The notes: generated by a model from the letters alone, not told the origin. Shown: positions 1-6,405, counted from the stretch's first letter. The stretch: 12,032 bases of DNA from Reyranella sp. (GCA_016780605.1 JADHLS010000070.1:1-12032), one strand, 5' to 3'. Translations and numbers: made by a program.

Positions 1-37
1 ATGGGCCTTGCAAATCAGGATGTCGGGGACGCGCGTT

Positions 38-77
38 TGCGATCGCATGGAACCGCGAGCGGTTCCATGCGATCGCA
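38..77. repeat. Perfect 19-bp inverted repeat (hairpin) upstream of the response regulator
   Basis: Positions 38-56 and 59-77 are exact reverse complements separated by only two bases (57-58), so this is a 40-bp near-perfect palindrome. Each arm contains the octamer GCGATCGC, itself a palindrome. It ends 25 bases before the response regulator start and lacks a following T-run, so it does not look like a simple intrinsic terminator. It could be a dispersed palindromic repeat, a cruciform-forming site, or a structure in the mRNA leader; the sequence alone does not decide. Confidence 0.85.
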
Positions 78-102
78 GGCCGCTCAAGTAGGTAGCACCG
101 GA

Positions 103-801
103 ATGTCAGTAAACAATCGCGGCAAGAAGATCCTGCTGGTCGATGACGACCAGGGCTTGCGCACCGTGCTCGCCGAGCAGCTCGACCTGTATGATGGTTT
201 CACCACCATCCAGGTCGGCACGGCGGCCGAGGGCATGGAGAAGGCCAAGCTCGCCCACTACGACGCCATCCTGCTCGACATCGGCCTGCCCGACATGGAC
301 GGCCGCGAGCTGTGCAAGCTGATGCGTCGCCAGGGCGTGCGCTCGCCGGTGATCATGCTGACGGCGGCCGATTCCGATGCCGATACGATCCTGGGCCTGG
401 AATCGGGCGCCAACGACTACGTCACGAAACCTTTTCGCATCAACGTCCTGCTCGCCCGCCTGCGCGCCCATTTGCGCCAGCACGAACGCAGCGAGGATGC
501 GGTGATGACCATCGGTCCCTACGAGTTCCATCCCGCCGCCAAGATGCTGATGGAGAAGGGCGGCAAGAAGAAAATCCGGCTGACCGACAAGGAAGCCTCG
601 ATCCTGAAGTACCTGTTCCGCGCCGGCGACCGGCCGGTGGCGCGCGACGTTCTGTTGAACGAGGTCTGGGGTTACAACGCCGGCGTCACCACCCACACGC
701 TCGAGACGCACATCTATCGCCTGCGCCAGAAGATCGAGCGCGATCCGGCGGCGGCCGCCATCCTGATCACCGACCGCGGCGGCTATCGGCTGCAGCCTTA
801 G
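103..801 (+). CDS. Two-component response regulator, OmpR/PhoB family
   Basis: This is a DNA-binding transcription regulator controlled by phosphorylation, 232 residues with the start at 103. The receiver domain covers about residues 8-123, with the acidic pair D14-D15, phosphoacceptor D59 in LLDIGLPDMDG, T87 and K109 in the VTKPF turn, so all catalytic residues are present. A winged-helix output domain follows at about 135-232, with the typical TDKEASILKYL and THTLETHIYRLRQKIE stretches and a final RGGYRLQP. The open frame runs upstream to position 1, but homology begins only after 103 and the upstream frame crosses the 38-77 palindrome, so I chose ATG 103, with a weak TAGGT ribosome site at 89-93. 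No partner histidine kinase is in the window; it may lie upstream. Target genes are unknown. Confidence 0.93.
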   Translation: MSVNNRGKKILLVDDDQGLRTVLAEQLDLYDGFTTIQVGTAAEGMEKAKLAHYDAILLDIGLPDMDGRELCKLMRRQGVRSPVIMLTAADSDADTILGLESGANDYVTKPFRINVLLARLRAHLRQHERSEDAVMTIGPYEFHPAAKMLMEKGGKKKIRLTDKEASILKYLFRAGDRPVARDVLLNEVWGYNAGVTTHTLETHIYRLRQKIERDPAAAAILITDRGGYRLQP

Positions 802-814
802 GCGGAGCAGTACC

Positions 815-921
815 CCCTCACCCTGCGGAGCGCACGAAGTGCGCGTCTCGAAGGGTGGGAGCCAGTCTTGGTGTTGCCCATCCTCGAGACGGGCGTTGCG
901 CGCCCTCCTCAGGATGAGGAT
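815..921. repeat. Long imperfect inverted repeat, dispersed type
   Basis: The left arm (about 815-859) and right arm (about 877-921) are imperfect reverse complements around a 17-bp centre. The arms contain the words GTCTCGAAGGGTGGG and CCCATCCTCGAGAC, and smaller GCGCAC/GTGCGC stems lie inside the left arm. From memory, this resembles a palindromic repeat common between genes in Bradyrhizobium-like alphaproteobacteria. It begins 13 bases after the response regulator stop and could fold in the mRNA to protect or end the transcript. No open frame of note lies in 802-1000. Confidence 0.75.
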
Positions 922-946
922 GATGGGCTTGCCAAAAGGTGACCTA

Positions 947-958
947 AGCGTCATCTTT
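947..958 (+). promoter_or_regulatory. 12-nt upstream element shared by both diiron oxygenase genes (copy 1)
   Basis: AGCGTCATCTTT occurs here, 42 bases before the ATG at 1001, and again at 4766-4777, 51 bases before the ATG of the paralogous gene at 4829. Flanking bases also match in part: an A-rich stretch before the element, and CGC then ACCGC after it. It may be a promoter or operator part, or simply leftover homology from the gene duplication. No convincing sigma-70 boxes can be assigned. Confidence 0.45.
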
Positions 959-1000
959 TTCGCAACTCGAATGAACACCGCCCGGGAGGGCGCCGCCGAC

Positions 1001-2068
1001 ATGAGCACCGAGCGCATCTACGCGTTGCCCGTCGAGACCACCGAGTGGAAGTTCGACGGCGCCACCGAGATCCAGTTCAACTGGGAATACGACGACGGCT
1101 CCGACGCGCTGCTGGAGCTCTATGAGAAGGGCAAGAAGCAGCAGTGGGACGCCAGCACGCGGCTCGACTGGTCGCTCGAGCTCAATCCTGAGAACCCGAT
1201 GGAGCTCAAGGACGAGGCGCTGACCATCTACGATACCGACTACTGGCGCAAGATGACGGTCAAGGAGCGCGCCTGGCTGCGCCGCAACCTGCAGGCCAAC
1301 CAGATCTCGCAGTTCATGCATGGCGAGCAGGGCGCATTGATCGCGACGGCCAAGATCGTCAGCACCGTGCCCGACATGAACGCCAAGTTCTATGCCGCCA
1401 CCCAGGTGATGGATGAGGCGCGTCACGTCGAGGCCTACAAGCGCCTGCTGCACGAGAAGTTCGACCTCGCCTATCCCATCAATCCCGCGCTCAAGAGCCT
1501 GCTCGAACAGACGCTGAGCGACCGGCGCTGGGACATGACCTATCTCGGCATGCAGGTGCTGATTGAAGGCCTGGCGCTCGCCGCCTTCCAGTCGATCCGC
1601 GACAAGGCAGGCAATACGCTGGCCGGCGCGGTCAACGCCTATGTCATGCAGGACGAGGCGCGGCACGTCTCGTTCGGGCGGCTGGCACTGCGCGAATATT
1701 ATCCGCACCTGTCGGATGCCGAGCGCGACGAGCGCGAGCAGTTCGTGGTCGAGGCGCTCTATTTCATGCGCGACCGCTTCAACAACGGCGAAGTCTGGGA
1801 GCGGCTCGGCTTGCCGGCCGACGTGCTGAACGAGCTGCACTACAATTCCAAGCAGATGCATTCGTTCCGCGGCCGCCTGTTCAGCCGCGTTGTGCCCACG
1901 GTCAAGGATATCGGTCTGTGGGGCCCCCGCGTGCAGAAGGCCTTCGCCGAGATGGGCGTGATGGACTACGCCACGATCGACGTCACCGAGCAGCTCGCCA
2001 ATGATGGCAAGGTCGCCGACGACTTCGACAGGAAGATGTTCGTCGAGAAGTCGATCGCTGCTGAGTAG
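1001..2068 (+). CDS. Ferritin-like diiron oxygenase-type protein, paralog 1
   Basis: A 355-residue cytoplasmic protein with no signal peptide or membrane segment. It has two exact E-X28-DEARH motifs: E109 with D138-E139-A140-R141-H142, and E189 with D218-E219-A220-R221-H222. These give four Glu and two His, the full ligand set of a ferritin-like non-haem diiron site; the doubled E-X28-37-DExRH pattern is the signature described for AurF/CmlI-type N-oxygenases. The fold and metal site are well supported; the substrate is not known. ATG 1001 is preferred over the in-frame ATG at 971 because GGGAGGG at 984-990 serves it and the protein then aligns end to end with its paralog at 4829. The two are about three quarters identical by eye. 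The nearby reductase (3656-4678) is the likely electron source. Other options are a hydroxylase, desaturase or epoxidase of the same superfamily. Confidence 0.85.
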   Translation: MSTERIYALPVETTEWKFDGATEIQFNWEYDDGSDALLELYEKGKKQQWDASTRLDWSLELNPENPMELKDEALTIYDTDYWRKMTVKERAWLRRNLQANQISQFMHGEQGALIATAKIVSTVPDMNAKFYAATQVMDEARHVEAYKRLLHEKFDLAYPINPALKSLLEQTLSDRRWDMTYLGMQVLIEGLALAAFQSIRDKAGNTLAGAVNAYVMQDEARHVSFGRLALREYYPHLSDAERDEREQFVVEALYFMRDRFNNGEVWERLGLPADVLNELHYNSKQMHSFRGRLFSRVVPTVKDIGLWGPRVQKAFAEMGVMDYATIDVTEQLANDGKVADDFDRKMFVEKSIAAE

Positions 2069-2106
2069 CTCGTTCGTCGAGAAGTCGATCGCTGCTGAGT
2101 AGCTCG
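2039..2106 (+). repeat. Perfect 34-bp tandem duplication across a stop codon
   Basis: Positions 2039-2072 are repeated exactly at 2073-2106. The unit carries the last nine codons of the oxygenase gene (FVEKSIAAE), its TAG stop and the next four bases. The second copy lies wholly downstream of the stop, so the protein is not changed; its C-terminus still matches the paralog. Perfect identity suggests a recent slippage or recombination event. Confidence 0.95.
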
Positions 2107-2128
2107 CGTGGTCGACACGCGTCCTTTT

Positions 2129-2204
2129 GTCATCCTGAGCGCAGCGAAGGATCTCATGCCGGCTGCAAGCGGCGATGAGGTCCTTCGCTTCGCTCAGGAC
2201 GACA
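2129..2204. repeat. Dispersed inverted repeat between genes
   Basis: The left arm, about 2129-2160, contains GTCATCCTGAGCGCAGCGAA. The right arm, about 2173-2204, is its near-perfect reverse complement. The 12-bp centre is GC-rich. From memory this sequence type recurs between genes in many proteobacterial genomes. It is placed between the tandem duplication after the first oxygenase and the next gene, and could act as an mRNA 3' stabiliser or terminator. It has no T-run, so an intrinsic terminator is not clear. Confidence 0.8.
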
Positions 2205-2279
2205 GCGTGCTCACCATGGATTGATGCCGCCTCTGGCTCGCAATGCGCTAGCTTCGCGTCCTCATCGAAGGAGTACGCC

Positions 2280-2879
2280 ATGCTGCGACGCGCGCTTTTG
2301 ATTTTCACTGCCGCTGCGATCTGCTCAATGCCGGCCTGGGCGCAGGAGACGCGCCGCGTGCGGGCCACGATCGAGAAGGTCGACGGCTCGACGCTCTACG
2401 TGAAGACGCGTGACGGCGAGGATCTCAAGATCACGCTCAGCGATAAGCCGCTGTTCGTGGCGATCGTGCCGGCCACGCTGGCCGACCTCAAGCCCGGCAC
2501 GTTCGTCGGCTCCGCAGCAATGCCTGGACCCGATGGCAGCCTGTCGGCGATCGAGGTTCATATCTTCCCGGAGGCCATGCGCGGGACCGGCGAGGGCCAT
2601 CGGCCGTGGGATGGCGCCCCCCAGTCCACCATGACCAATGCCAATGTCGAGACGTCGGTGGCCGGCGTCGACGGCCAGATGCTGATGCTGAAGTACAAGG
2701 ACGGCGAGAAGAAGCTGCTGGTCACACCCAAGACCGCCATCGTGACCTATGCGCCAGGGGATCGCGCCGAGCTGAAGCCCGGCATCAAGATCTTCGTGCT
2801 GGCGCAGACGCAGCCCGACGGCTCCTTGCAGAGCGCACGCGTCTCCTACGGCCGCGACGGCCTCACGCCGCCGATGTGA
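2280..2879 (+). CDS. Exported protein with two DUF5666-like repeats
   Basis: A 199-residue protein with a signal peptide: arginines at 3-4, a hydrophobic core at 5-18 and an AWA cleavage site after residue 21, so it is expected in the periplasm. The mature part is a tandem duplication of a beta-rich unit, about residues 26-95 and 122-193. Both halves read V-x-x-VDG-x-x-L-x-(V/L)-K-x-x-DGE, then a (A)-x-L-K-PG turn and PDGSL. A linker at 97-120 holds HRPWD. This resembles DUF5666-type domains; I recall close relatives carrying the unsupported database name 'metal ABC transporter permease', and nothing here looks like a permease. The start at 2280 is chosen for AAGGAG at 2268-2273 and the signal peptide. 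The frame open from 2175 overlaps a dispersed repeat and is not used. Function is unknown. Confidence 0.85.
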   Translation: MLRRALLIFTAAAICSMPAWAQETRRVRATIEKVDGSTLYVKTRDGEDLKITLSDKPLFVAIVPATLADLKPGTFVGSAAMPGPDGSLSAIEVHIFPEAMRGTGEGHRPWDGAPQSTMTNANVETSVAGVDGQMLMLKYKDGEKKLLVTPKTAIVTYAPGDRAELKPGIKIFVLAQTQPDGSLQSARVSYGRDGLTPPM

Positions 2880-2893
2880 TCTTTGCCGGGAGC

Positions 2894-2911
2894 GCGGCAC
2901 TCCAGTGCCGC
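2894..2911 (+). terminator. Hairpin after the exported protein gene, possible terminator
   Basis: GCGGCACT at 2894-2901 pairs with AGTGCCGC at 2904-2911 across a two-base loop, starting 15 bases after the stop at 2879. There is no long T-run, only CTTCTC further on. A second perfect palindrome (7-bp arms, 2944-2960) follows. The 153 bases at 2880-3032 between these convergent genes hold three hairpins and no gene that I can see. Confidence 0.4.
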
Positions 2912-2998
2912 TCATGATCTTCTCGACCACGAGCTTCCAGTTCGCTCATGATTCATGAGCGCGCAGGATGCGGACGGTCTGGAAGACCATGAAATGAA

Positions 2999-3016
2999 GC
3001 GCCACTGGGGTGGCGC
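2999..3016 (-). terminator. Hairpin after the DUF1275 gene, likely terminator on the minus strand
   Basis: GCGCCAC (2999-3005) pairs with GTGGCGC (3010-3016) around a four-base loop. Read on the minus strand it lies 16 bases after the DUF1275 stop and is followed by CTTCATTTCAT, which is moderately T-rich. This makes a plausible intrinsic terminator for the reductase-DUF1275 pair. Confidence 0.5.
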
Positions 3017-3032
3017 GCTTCCGGCAAAGACG

Positions 3033-3641
3033 TCAGAGCAGGACGACGATCACCAGCAGCACCGCGGGCACCAGCAGCGGCCAGGCGAAGGCGTGCAGGA
3101 GCAGGCCGCCCGCGACCGCGCCGACCAGGTAGCCCGCCCAGGTCAGCAGCAGCAGGCGCGGCGTGGCGACCACCGGCAGCTTGCCGGCCTCGGCTGGCCA
3201 TAGATGGTCGAGCGCAGCATCGGCGGTGCGCGCGAGGGTGCTGGTCACGACCACCGTGCTGACGGACACGCCGCCGAATGTCGTGATGGCCGAGGCCTGC
3301 AGGCCCATCGCGAAGGCCAGCACCAGCACGGCGCTCTCGGCGGCAAGCGGCAAGAAGCCCATGGTGCCGATGATCGCCGCCTCGAGCAGGATCGGGAACA
3401 CCGGCCGGTGCCAGAGGCGCAGGAACAGGCGGGCCAGCATGGCGCCGATGAAGAAGGCGACCAGCGGCGCGAGATGCTTTCCCGCATCGACGTAGCGGCC
3501 TTCGGCGCCGGCGATGCCGGCCAGCACGGTGTTGCCCGTCATGTTGGCGGCGAACACGCCACCCATGGTGACGTAGCCCACCGCGTCGGAGATGCCGGCG
3601 ATGATCGTCAGCAGTGTCGCCTGGATCTGCGGCCGGACCAC
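3033..3641 (-). CDS. DUF1275 (YoaK-type) integral membrane protein
   Basis: A 202-residue, very hydrophobic protein with about six membrane-spanning stretches. Residues 27-38 (GGVFAANMTGNT) match the strongest motif of the DUF1275/YoaK family, whose biochemical role is not established. It is slightly short for the family (about 220 residues). The start is GTG 3641, with a weak GCGGG upstream; a second GTC/GTG-rich stretch nearby makes the exact start uncertain. It begins 14 bases after the reductase stop (3656), so the two are probably co-transcribed. That could couple it to the oxygenase system, for instance in moving a substrate or product across the membrane, but this is inference from position only. 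Confidence 0.85.
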   Translation of the reverse strand: MVRPQIQATLLTIIAGISDAVGYVTMGGVFAANMTGNTVLAGIAGAEGRYVDAGKHLAPLVAFFIGAMLARLFLRLWHRPVFPILLEAAIIGTMGFLPLAAESAVLVLAFAMGLQASAITTFGGVSVSTVVVTSTLARTADAALDHLWPAEAGKLPVVATPRLLLLTWAGYLVGAVAGGLLLHAFAWPLLVPAVLLVIVVLL

Positions 3642-3655
3642 GACACCCGCGTCCG

Positions 3656-4678
3656 CTACACCACGTCGTAGGTGATCTCGACCTCGGCGCCGAAGCAGTG
3701 GCCCTGGCAGGTCAGGATCCAGTCATTGGCGAGGTCGTCGGGCGTGTAGATGTCGTTCTTGGCCAGCAGGACCTTGCCCTTGATGCGCTTGGCCGCGCAC
3801 GAGGCGCAGAAGCCTTCCTCGCACGACGACAAGGGATTGAGCCCGGCCTGCCGCGCTGCTTCGAGGATGGTCAGGCCCTTCTTGTAGGCGACCTTGTGGG
3901 CCTTGCCCTCGAGATGGATGGTGATGTGATCGGGGATGACGTCGCCCGCTTCGCCGGGCTCGATCGGGATGGCGTCGTTGCCCGAGGCCTCGAAGCGCTC
4001 GATGCGCACACGGTCGTGGCTCATGCCGTGCTCGAACAGTGTCTCCTCGACCAGCGACATGAACGGGCCGGGGCCGCAGAGATAGGCGTCGCCCGCCTCG
4101 AAGCCCTTCATGGCCGCCACGATCTCCTCGGGCTTGGTGATGCCCTGGGTCGCATCGAGATGGTGGATGACCTCGAGCCGGCCCGGATGGGCCTTCGCCA
4201 GCGCCTCGAACTCGGCGTCGAAGATCACCGAGGGCTTGTCGCGATTGGCATAGAACAGCCGCATCGGCCGCTTGCTGGTCGTCAGCGCCGACTTGATCAG
4301 TGACATCATGGGCGTGATGCCGCTGCCGCCGCCGAACAGCAGCAGCGGGCGGTCGCTGTCGCCCAGCACGAAGCGGCCGGCCGGCGGCAGCACCTCGATC
4401 GTGCCGCCTTCCTTCAGCGCGTCGTGGAACCAGTTGGAGCCCTTGCCGCCGGTGACGCGCTTCACCGTGACCTTGGGCTGGCCGTCGGTCTCGGGCGCGC
4501 TCGACAGCGAATAGCATCGGTTGAAGGCGCCGTCGGGATGAGTGACCCGGAAGGTCAGGAACTGGCCGGCACGATAGCGATACTTGTCAGCGAGGTCGGC
4601 AGGGACTTCGAGGACGAAAGAACGCGCATCCGGCGTCTCTTGAATGATCTTGGCGATGCGCAATTTGTTGTACGACAT
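3656..4678 (-). CDS. NAD(P)H reductase with FAD and C-terminal 2Fe-2S domain (PaaE/KshB type)
   Basis: A 340-residue electron-transfer protein expected to pass electrons from NAD(P)H through FAD to a 2Fe-2S centre and on to an oxygenase. The FAD-binding domain is at about 1-105, with R54-C55-Y56-S57-L58-S59. The nucleotide-binding domain is at about 108-230, with the Gly-rich loop G116-P123 and CGPGPFM at 201-207. A plant-type ferredoxin domain at about 250-340 has ligands C286, C291, C294 and C324 (C-X4-C-X2-C-X29-C). This is the domain order of PaaE (reductase of the diiron phenylacetyl-CoA epoxidase) and KshB. It is transcribed away from the second oxygenase gene, from a 150-bp divergent region, and sits between the two oxygenase paralogs, which it probably serves. 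The start is ATG 4678, with AGG 9 bases upstream. Confidence 0.92.
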   Translation of the reverse strand: MSYNKLRIAKIIQETPDARSFVLEVPADLADKYRYRAGQFLTFRVTHPDGAFNRCYSLSSAPETDGQPKVTVKRVTGGKGSNWFHDALKEGGTIEVLPPAGRFVLGDSDRPLLLFGGGSGITPMMSLIKSALTTSKRPMRLFYANRDKPSVIFDAEFEALAKAHPGRLEVIHHLDATQGITKPEEIVAAMKGFEAGDAYLCGPGPFMSLVEETLFEHGMSHDRVRIERFEASGNDAIPIEPGEAGDVIPDHITIHLEGKAHKVAYKKGLTILEAARQAGLNPLSSCEEGFCASCAAKRIKGKVLLAKNDIYTPDDLANDWILTCQGHCFGAEVEITYDVV

Positions 4679-4765
4679 TCGATAAACCTACGTTCACATT
4701 CCCTGCGGATTGAAGGCGGGACTCTCCTGGCAGACTGTGATACGTTCCGCCTGAAAAATGAACGG

Positions 4766-4777
4766 AGCGTCATCTTT
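4766..4777 (+). promoter_or_regulatory. 12-nt upstream element shared by both diiron oxygenase genes (copy 2)
   Basis: AGCGTCATCTTT is identical to 947-958. Here it overlaps a hairpin: ACGGAGCG (4762-4769) pairs with CGCTCCGT (4780-4787), and most of the element forms the loop. The first copy has no matching right arm, so the hairpin is not conserved. The element lies in the divergent region 4679-4828 between the reductase and the second oxygenase, so it could influence both. Confidence 0.45.
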
Positions 4778-4828
4778 GCCGCTCCGTCTCGGGATGGGAC
4801 CGCGTAAACCGCCAGGAGGCAAGAGCCA

Positions 4829-5896
4829 ATGACGACGCAGAAGATCTATCAGCTCCCTGTCGAGGTCACGAACTGGAAGTTCGACGGCGCCACTGAGATC
4901 GCCTTCAACTGGGAATACGAGGACGGGTCGGCCGACCTGCTGAACCTCTACGAAAAGGGCAAGCAGCAGCAGTGGGACACCTCGACTCGCATCGACTGGT
5001 CGCAGGAGCTGTTCGAGGAGAACCCGATGGGGATGGCCGATGAATCCATCCCGATCTACGGCACGCCGTTCTGGAACAAGATGACGGAAAAAGAGCGCAA
5101 CTGGCTGCGCTTCAACCTGCAGTGCCATTCGATCTGCCAGTTCATGCATGGCGAGCAGGGCGCGCTGATCGCCACCGCCAAGATCGTCAATACCGTGCCC
5201 GACATGAACGCCAAGTTCTACGCCGCCACCCAGGTGATGGACGAGGCGCGGCACGTCGAGAGCTACAAGCGGCTGATCCACGAGAAGTTCAAGGCGGCTT
5301 ATCCGATTACCGATTCGCTGAAGAACCTGCTCGAGCAGACGCTGAACGATCGGCGCTGGGACATGACCTATCTCGGCATGCAGGTGCTGATCGAGGGCCT
5401 GGCACTGGCTGCCTTCCAGCGCATCCGTGACAGCGCCAAGAACAACCTCGCCGCCGCGGTGAACGCCTACGTCATGCAGGACGAGGCGCGCCACGTCACC
5501 TTCGGCCGCATGGCGCTGCGCGAGTACTATCCGCACCTCACCGACGCCGAGCGCGCCCAGCGCGAGGAGTTCACCGTCGAGGCGCTCTACTTCATGCGCG
5601 ACCGCTTCAACCAGGCCGAGGTCTGGATGCGCTCGGGCCTGCCGGTGAAGGAGATGCTGGAGCACGCCTACCATTCGGGCGCCATGCAGCAGTTCCGCAG
5701 CCGCCTGTTCACCCGCATCGTGCCCATCCTGAAGGAGATCGGCCTGTTCGGACCCAAGGTCCAGAAGGCGCTGGGCGACATGGGCGTGATGGGCTACGCC
5801 GAGATCGACGTCGAGCAGCTGATCGCCAACGACATGAAGGTCGCCGACGACTTCGACGCCAAGAAGTTCGTCAAGCAGCAGATCGCGGCGGAATAG
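4829..5896 (+). CDS. Ferritin-like diiron oxygenase-type protein, paralog 2
   Basis: A 355-residue paralog of the protein at 1001-2068, aligning without gaps from N- to C-terminus (both end KVADDFD...IAAE). All six predicted iron ligands are kept at the same positions: E109, E139, H142, E189, E219, H222, again as two E-X28-DEARH motifs. A clear difference lies in the helix just before the first ligand: residues 99-103 are C-H-S-I-C here and A-N-Q-I-S in paralog 1. The ribosome site is strong (AGGAGG, 4814-4819, nine bases before ATG 4829), better than that of paralog 1. It diverges from the reductase gene, so shared control is likely. I infer an O2-activating enzyme fed by that reductase; substrate unknown. 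The two copies may differ in substrate or form a hetero-oligomer. Confidence 0.87.
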   Translation: MTTQKIYQLPVEVTNWKFDGATEIAFNWEYEDGSADLLNLYEKGKQQQWDTSTRIDWSQELFEENPMGMADESIPIYGTPFWNKMTEKERNWLRFNLQCHSICQFMHGEQGALIATAKIVNTVPDMNAKFYAATQVMDEARHVESYKRLIHEKFKAAYPITDSLKNLLEQTLNDRRWDMTYLGMQVLIEGLALAAFQRIRDSAKNNLAAAVNAYVMQDEARHVTFGRMALREYYPHLTDAERAQREEFTVEALYFMRDRFNQAEVWMRSGLPVKEMLEHAYHSGAMQQFRSRLFTRIVPILKEIGLFGPKVQKALGDMGVMGYAEIDVEQLIANDMKVADDFDAKKFVKQQIAAE

Positions 5897-5917
5897 CTAA
5901 AGGGACGACGCCTCTTC

Positions 5918-5955
5918 CTCCTCCCCCGTCATACGGGGGAGGGTAGGGAGGGGGA
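5918..5955 (+). repeat. Terminal repeat, left copy: hairpin plus G-quadruplex motif
   Basis: A hairpin CTCCCCCG-TCATA-CGGGGGAG (5921-5941) runs into a G-rich tail. On the + strand, 5935-5954 reads as four G-runs (5, 3, 3 and 5 long) with loops A, TA and A, a classic intramolecular G-quadruplex pattern. The G-run that starts the quadruplex also forms one hairpin arm, so the two folds exclude each other. Exact reverse complement at 6410-6447; a related copy at 11895-11932. It starts 21 bases after the oxygenase stop. Confidence 0.95.
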
Positions 5956-6051
5956 GAGCCACAAAGAAACTGCGAAAATTCCAGATCAGAAAGCAACCGG
6001 TGGTTGCCGGCTGATCATATTTGCGCCTCAGAGGACTGATGTCCTTGGCGC

Positions 6052-6405
6052 ATGAACGACTATGCCCGCCATCTCCGCAACAACGCAACCGAAGCGGAGC
6101 GTCGCCTCTGGCAACACCTGCGTCGACGCCAGATGAATGGCTTCAAGTTCCGCCGTCAGCGCCCGATCGGTCGATACGTGTGCGACTTCGTCTGTCTGGA
6201 AGCGCATGTGATCGTCGAACTGGACGGCAGTCAACATCATGTCGCTCAGGCCGCCTACGATGCACAGCGCGATACGTTCCTGCAGTCGAGTGGATTTCGC
6301 GTGCTGCGATTCTGGAACGGGAGTGTGTTCTCCGAACCGGACGCCGTGGTCCGGACGATCATGGAAGCATTGACCCGATCTGAAATGAGCGGACGCTTCG
6401 ACTGA
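6052..6405 (+). CDS. DUF559 family protein (Vsr-like endonuclease fold)
   Basis: A 117-residue protein of the DUF559 family, related to the Vsr/very-short-patch and PD-(D/E)XK nuclease superfamily. Visible motifs are AERRLW at 15-20, GFKFRRQRPIGRYVCDFVC at 30-48, VELDGSQHH at 55-63 and the C-terminal GFRVLRFWN. Candidate metal-site residues are E16, D45, E56, D58 and H62, so it looks catalytically complete. Length is normal for the family. The ATG at 6052 has no good ribosome site, and a small hairpin (5993-6007) lies upstream. The gene is the sole content of the inverted-repeat unit. DNA cleavage is a family-based expectation; no specific target or role is known. It may act on the flanking repeats, as RAYT proteins act on REPs, but that is only a hypothesis. 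Confidence 0.9.
   Translation: MNDYARHLRNNATEAERRLWQHLRRRQMNGFKFRRQRPIGRYVCDFVCLEAHVIVELDGSQHHVAQAAYDAQRDTFLQSSGFRVLRFWNGSVFSEPDAVVRTIMEALTRSEMSGRFD

Noticed and set aside
1..102. Extension of the response regulator to position 1
   Set aside because: It would translate through the 38-77 palindrome and adds 34 residues unlike any receiver domain N-terminus; ATG 103 fits the family.
2175..2279. Upstream extension of the exported protein
   Set aside because: It reads through the right arm of the dispersed inverted repeat and would bury the signal peptide; AAGGAG supports ATG 2280.
944..2368. Long minus-strand frame opposite the first oxygenase gene
   Set aside because: It mirrors a high-GC coding region and has His/Leu/Val/Arg-rich composition without motifs. 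The same artefact occurs opposite the second paralog (4694-5674).
2944..2960. 7-bp-arm palindrome GCTCATG/CATGAGC as a regulator binding site
   Set aside because: It lies between convergent genes, far from any start codon, so an operator role is unlikely; a structural or chance palindrome is simpler.
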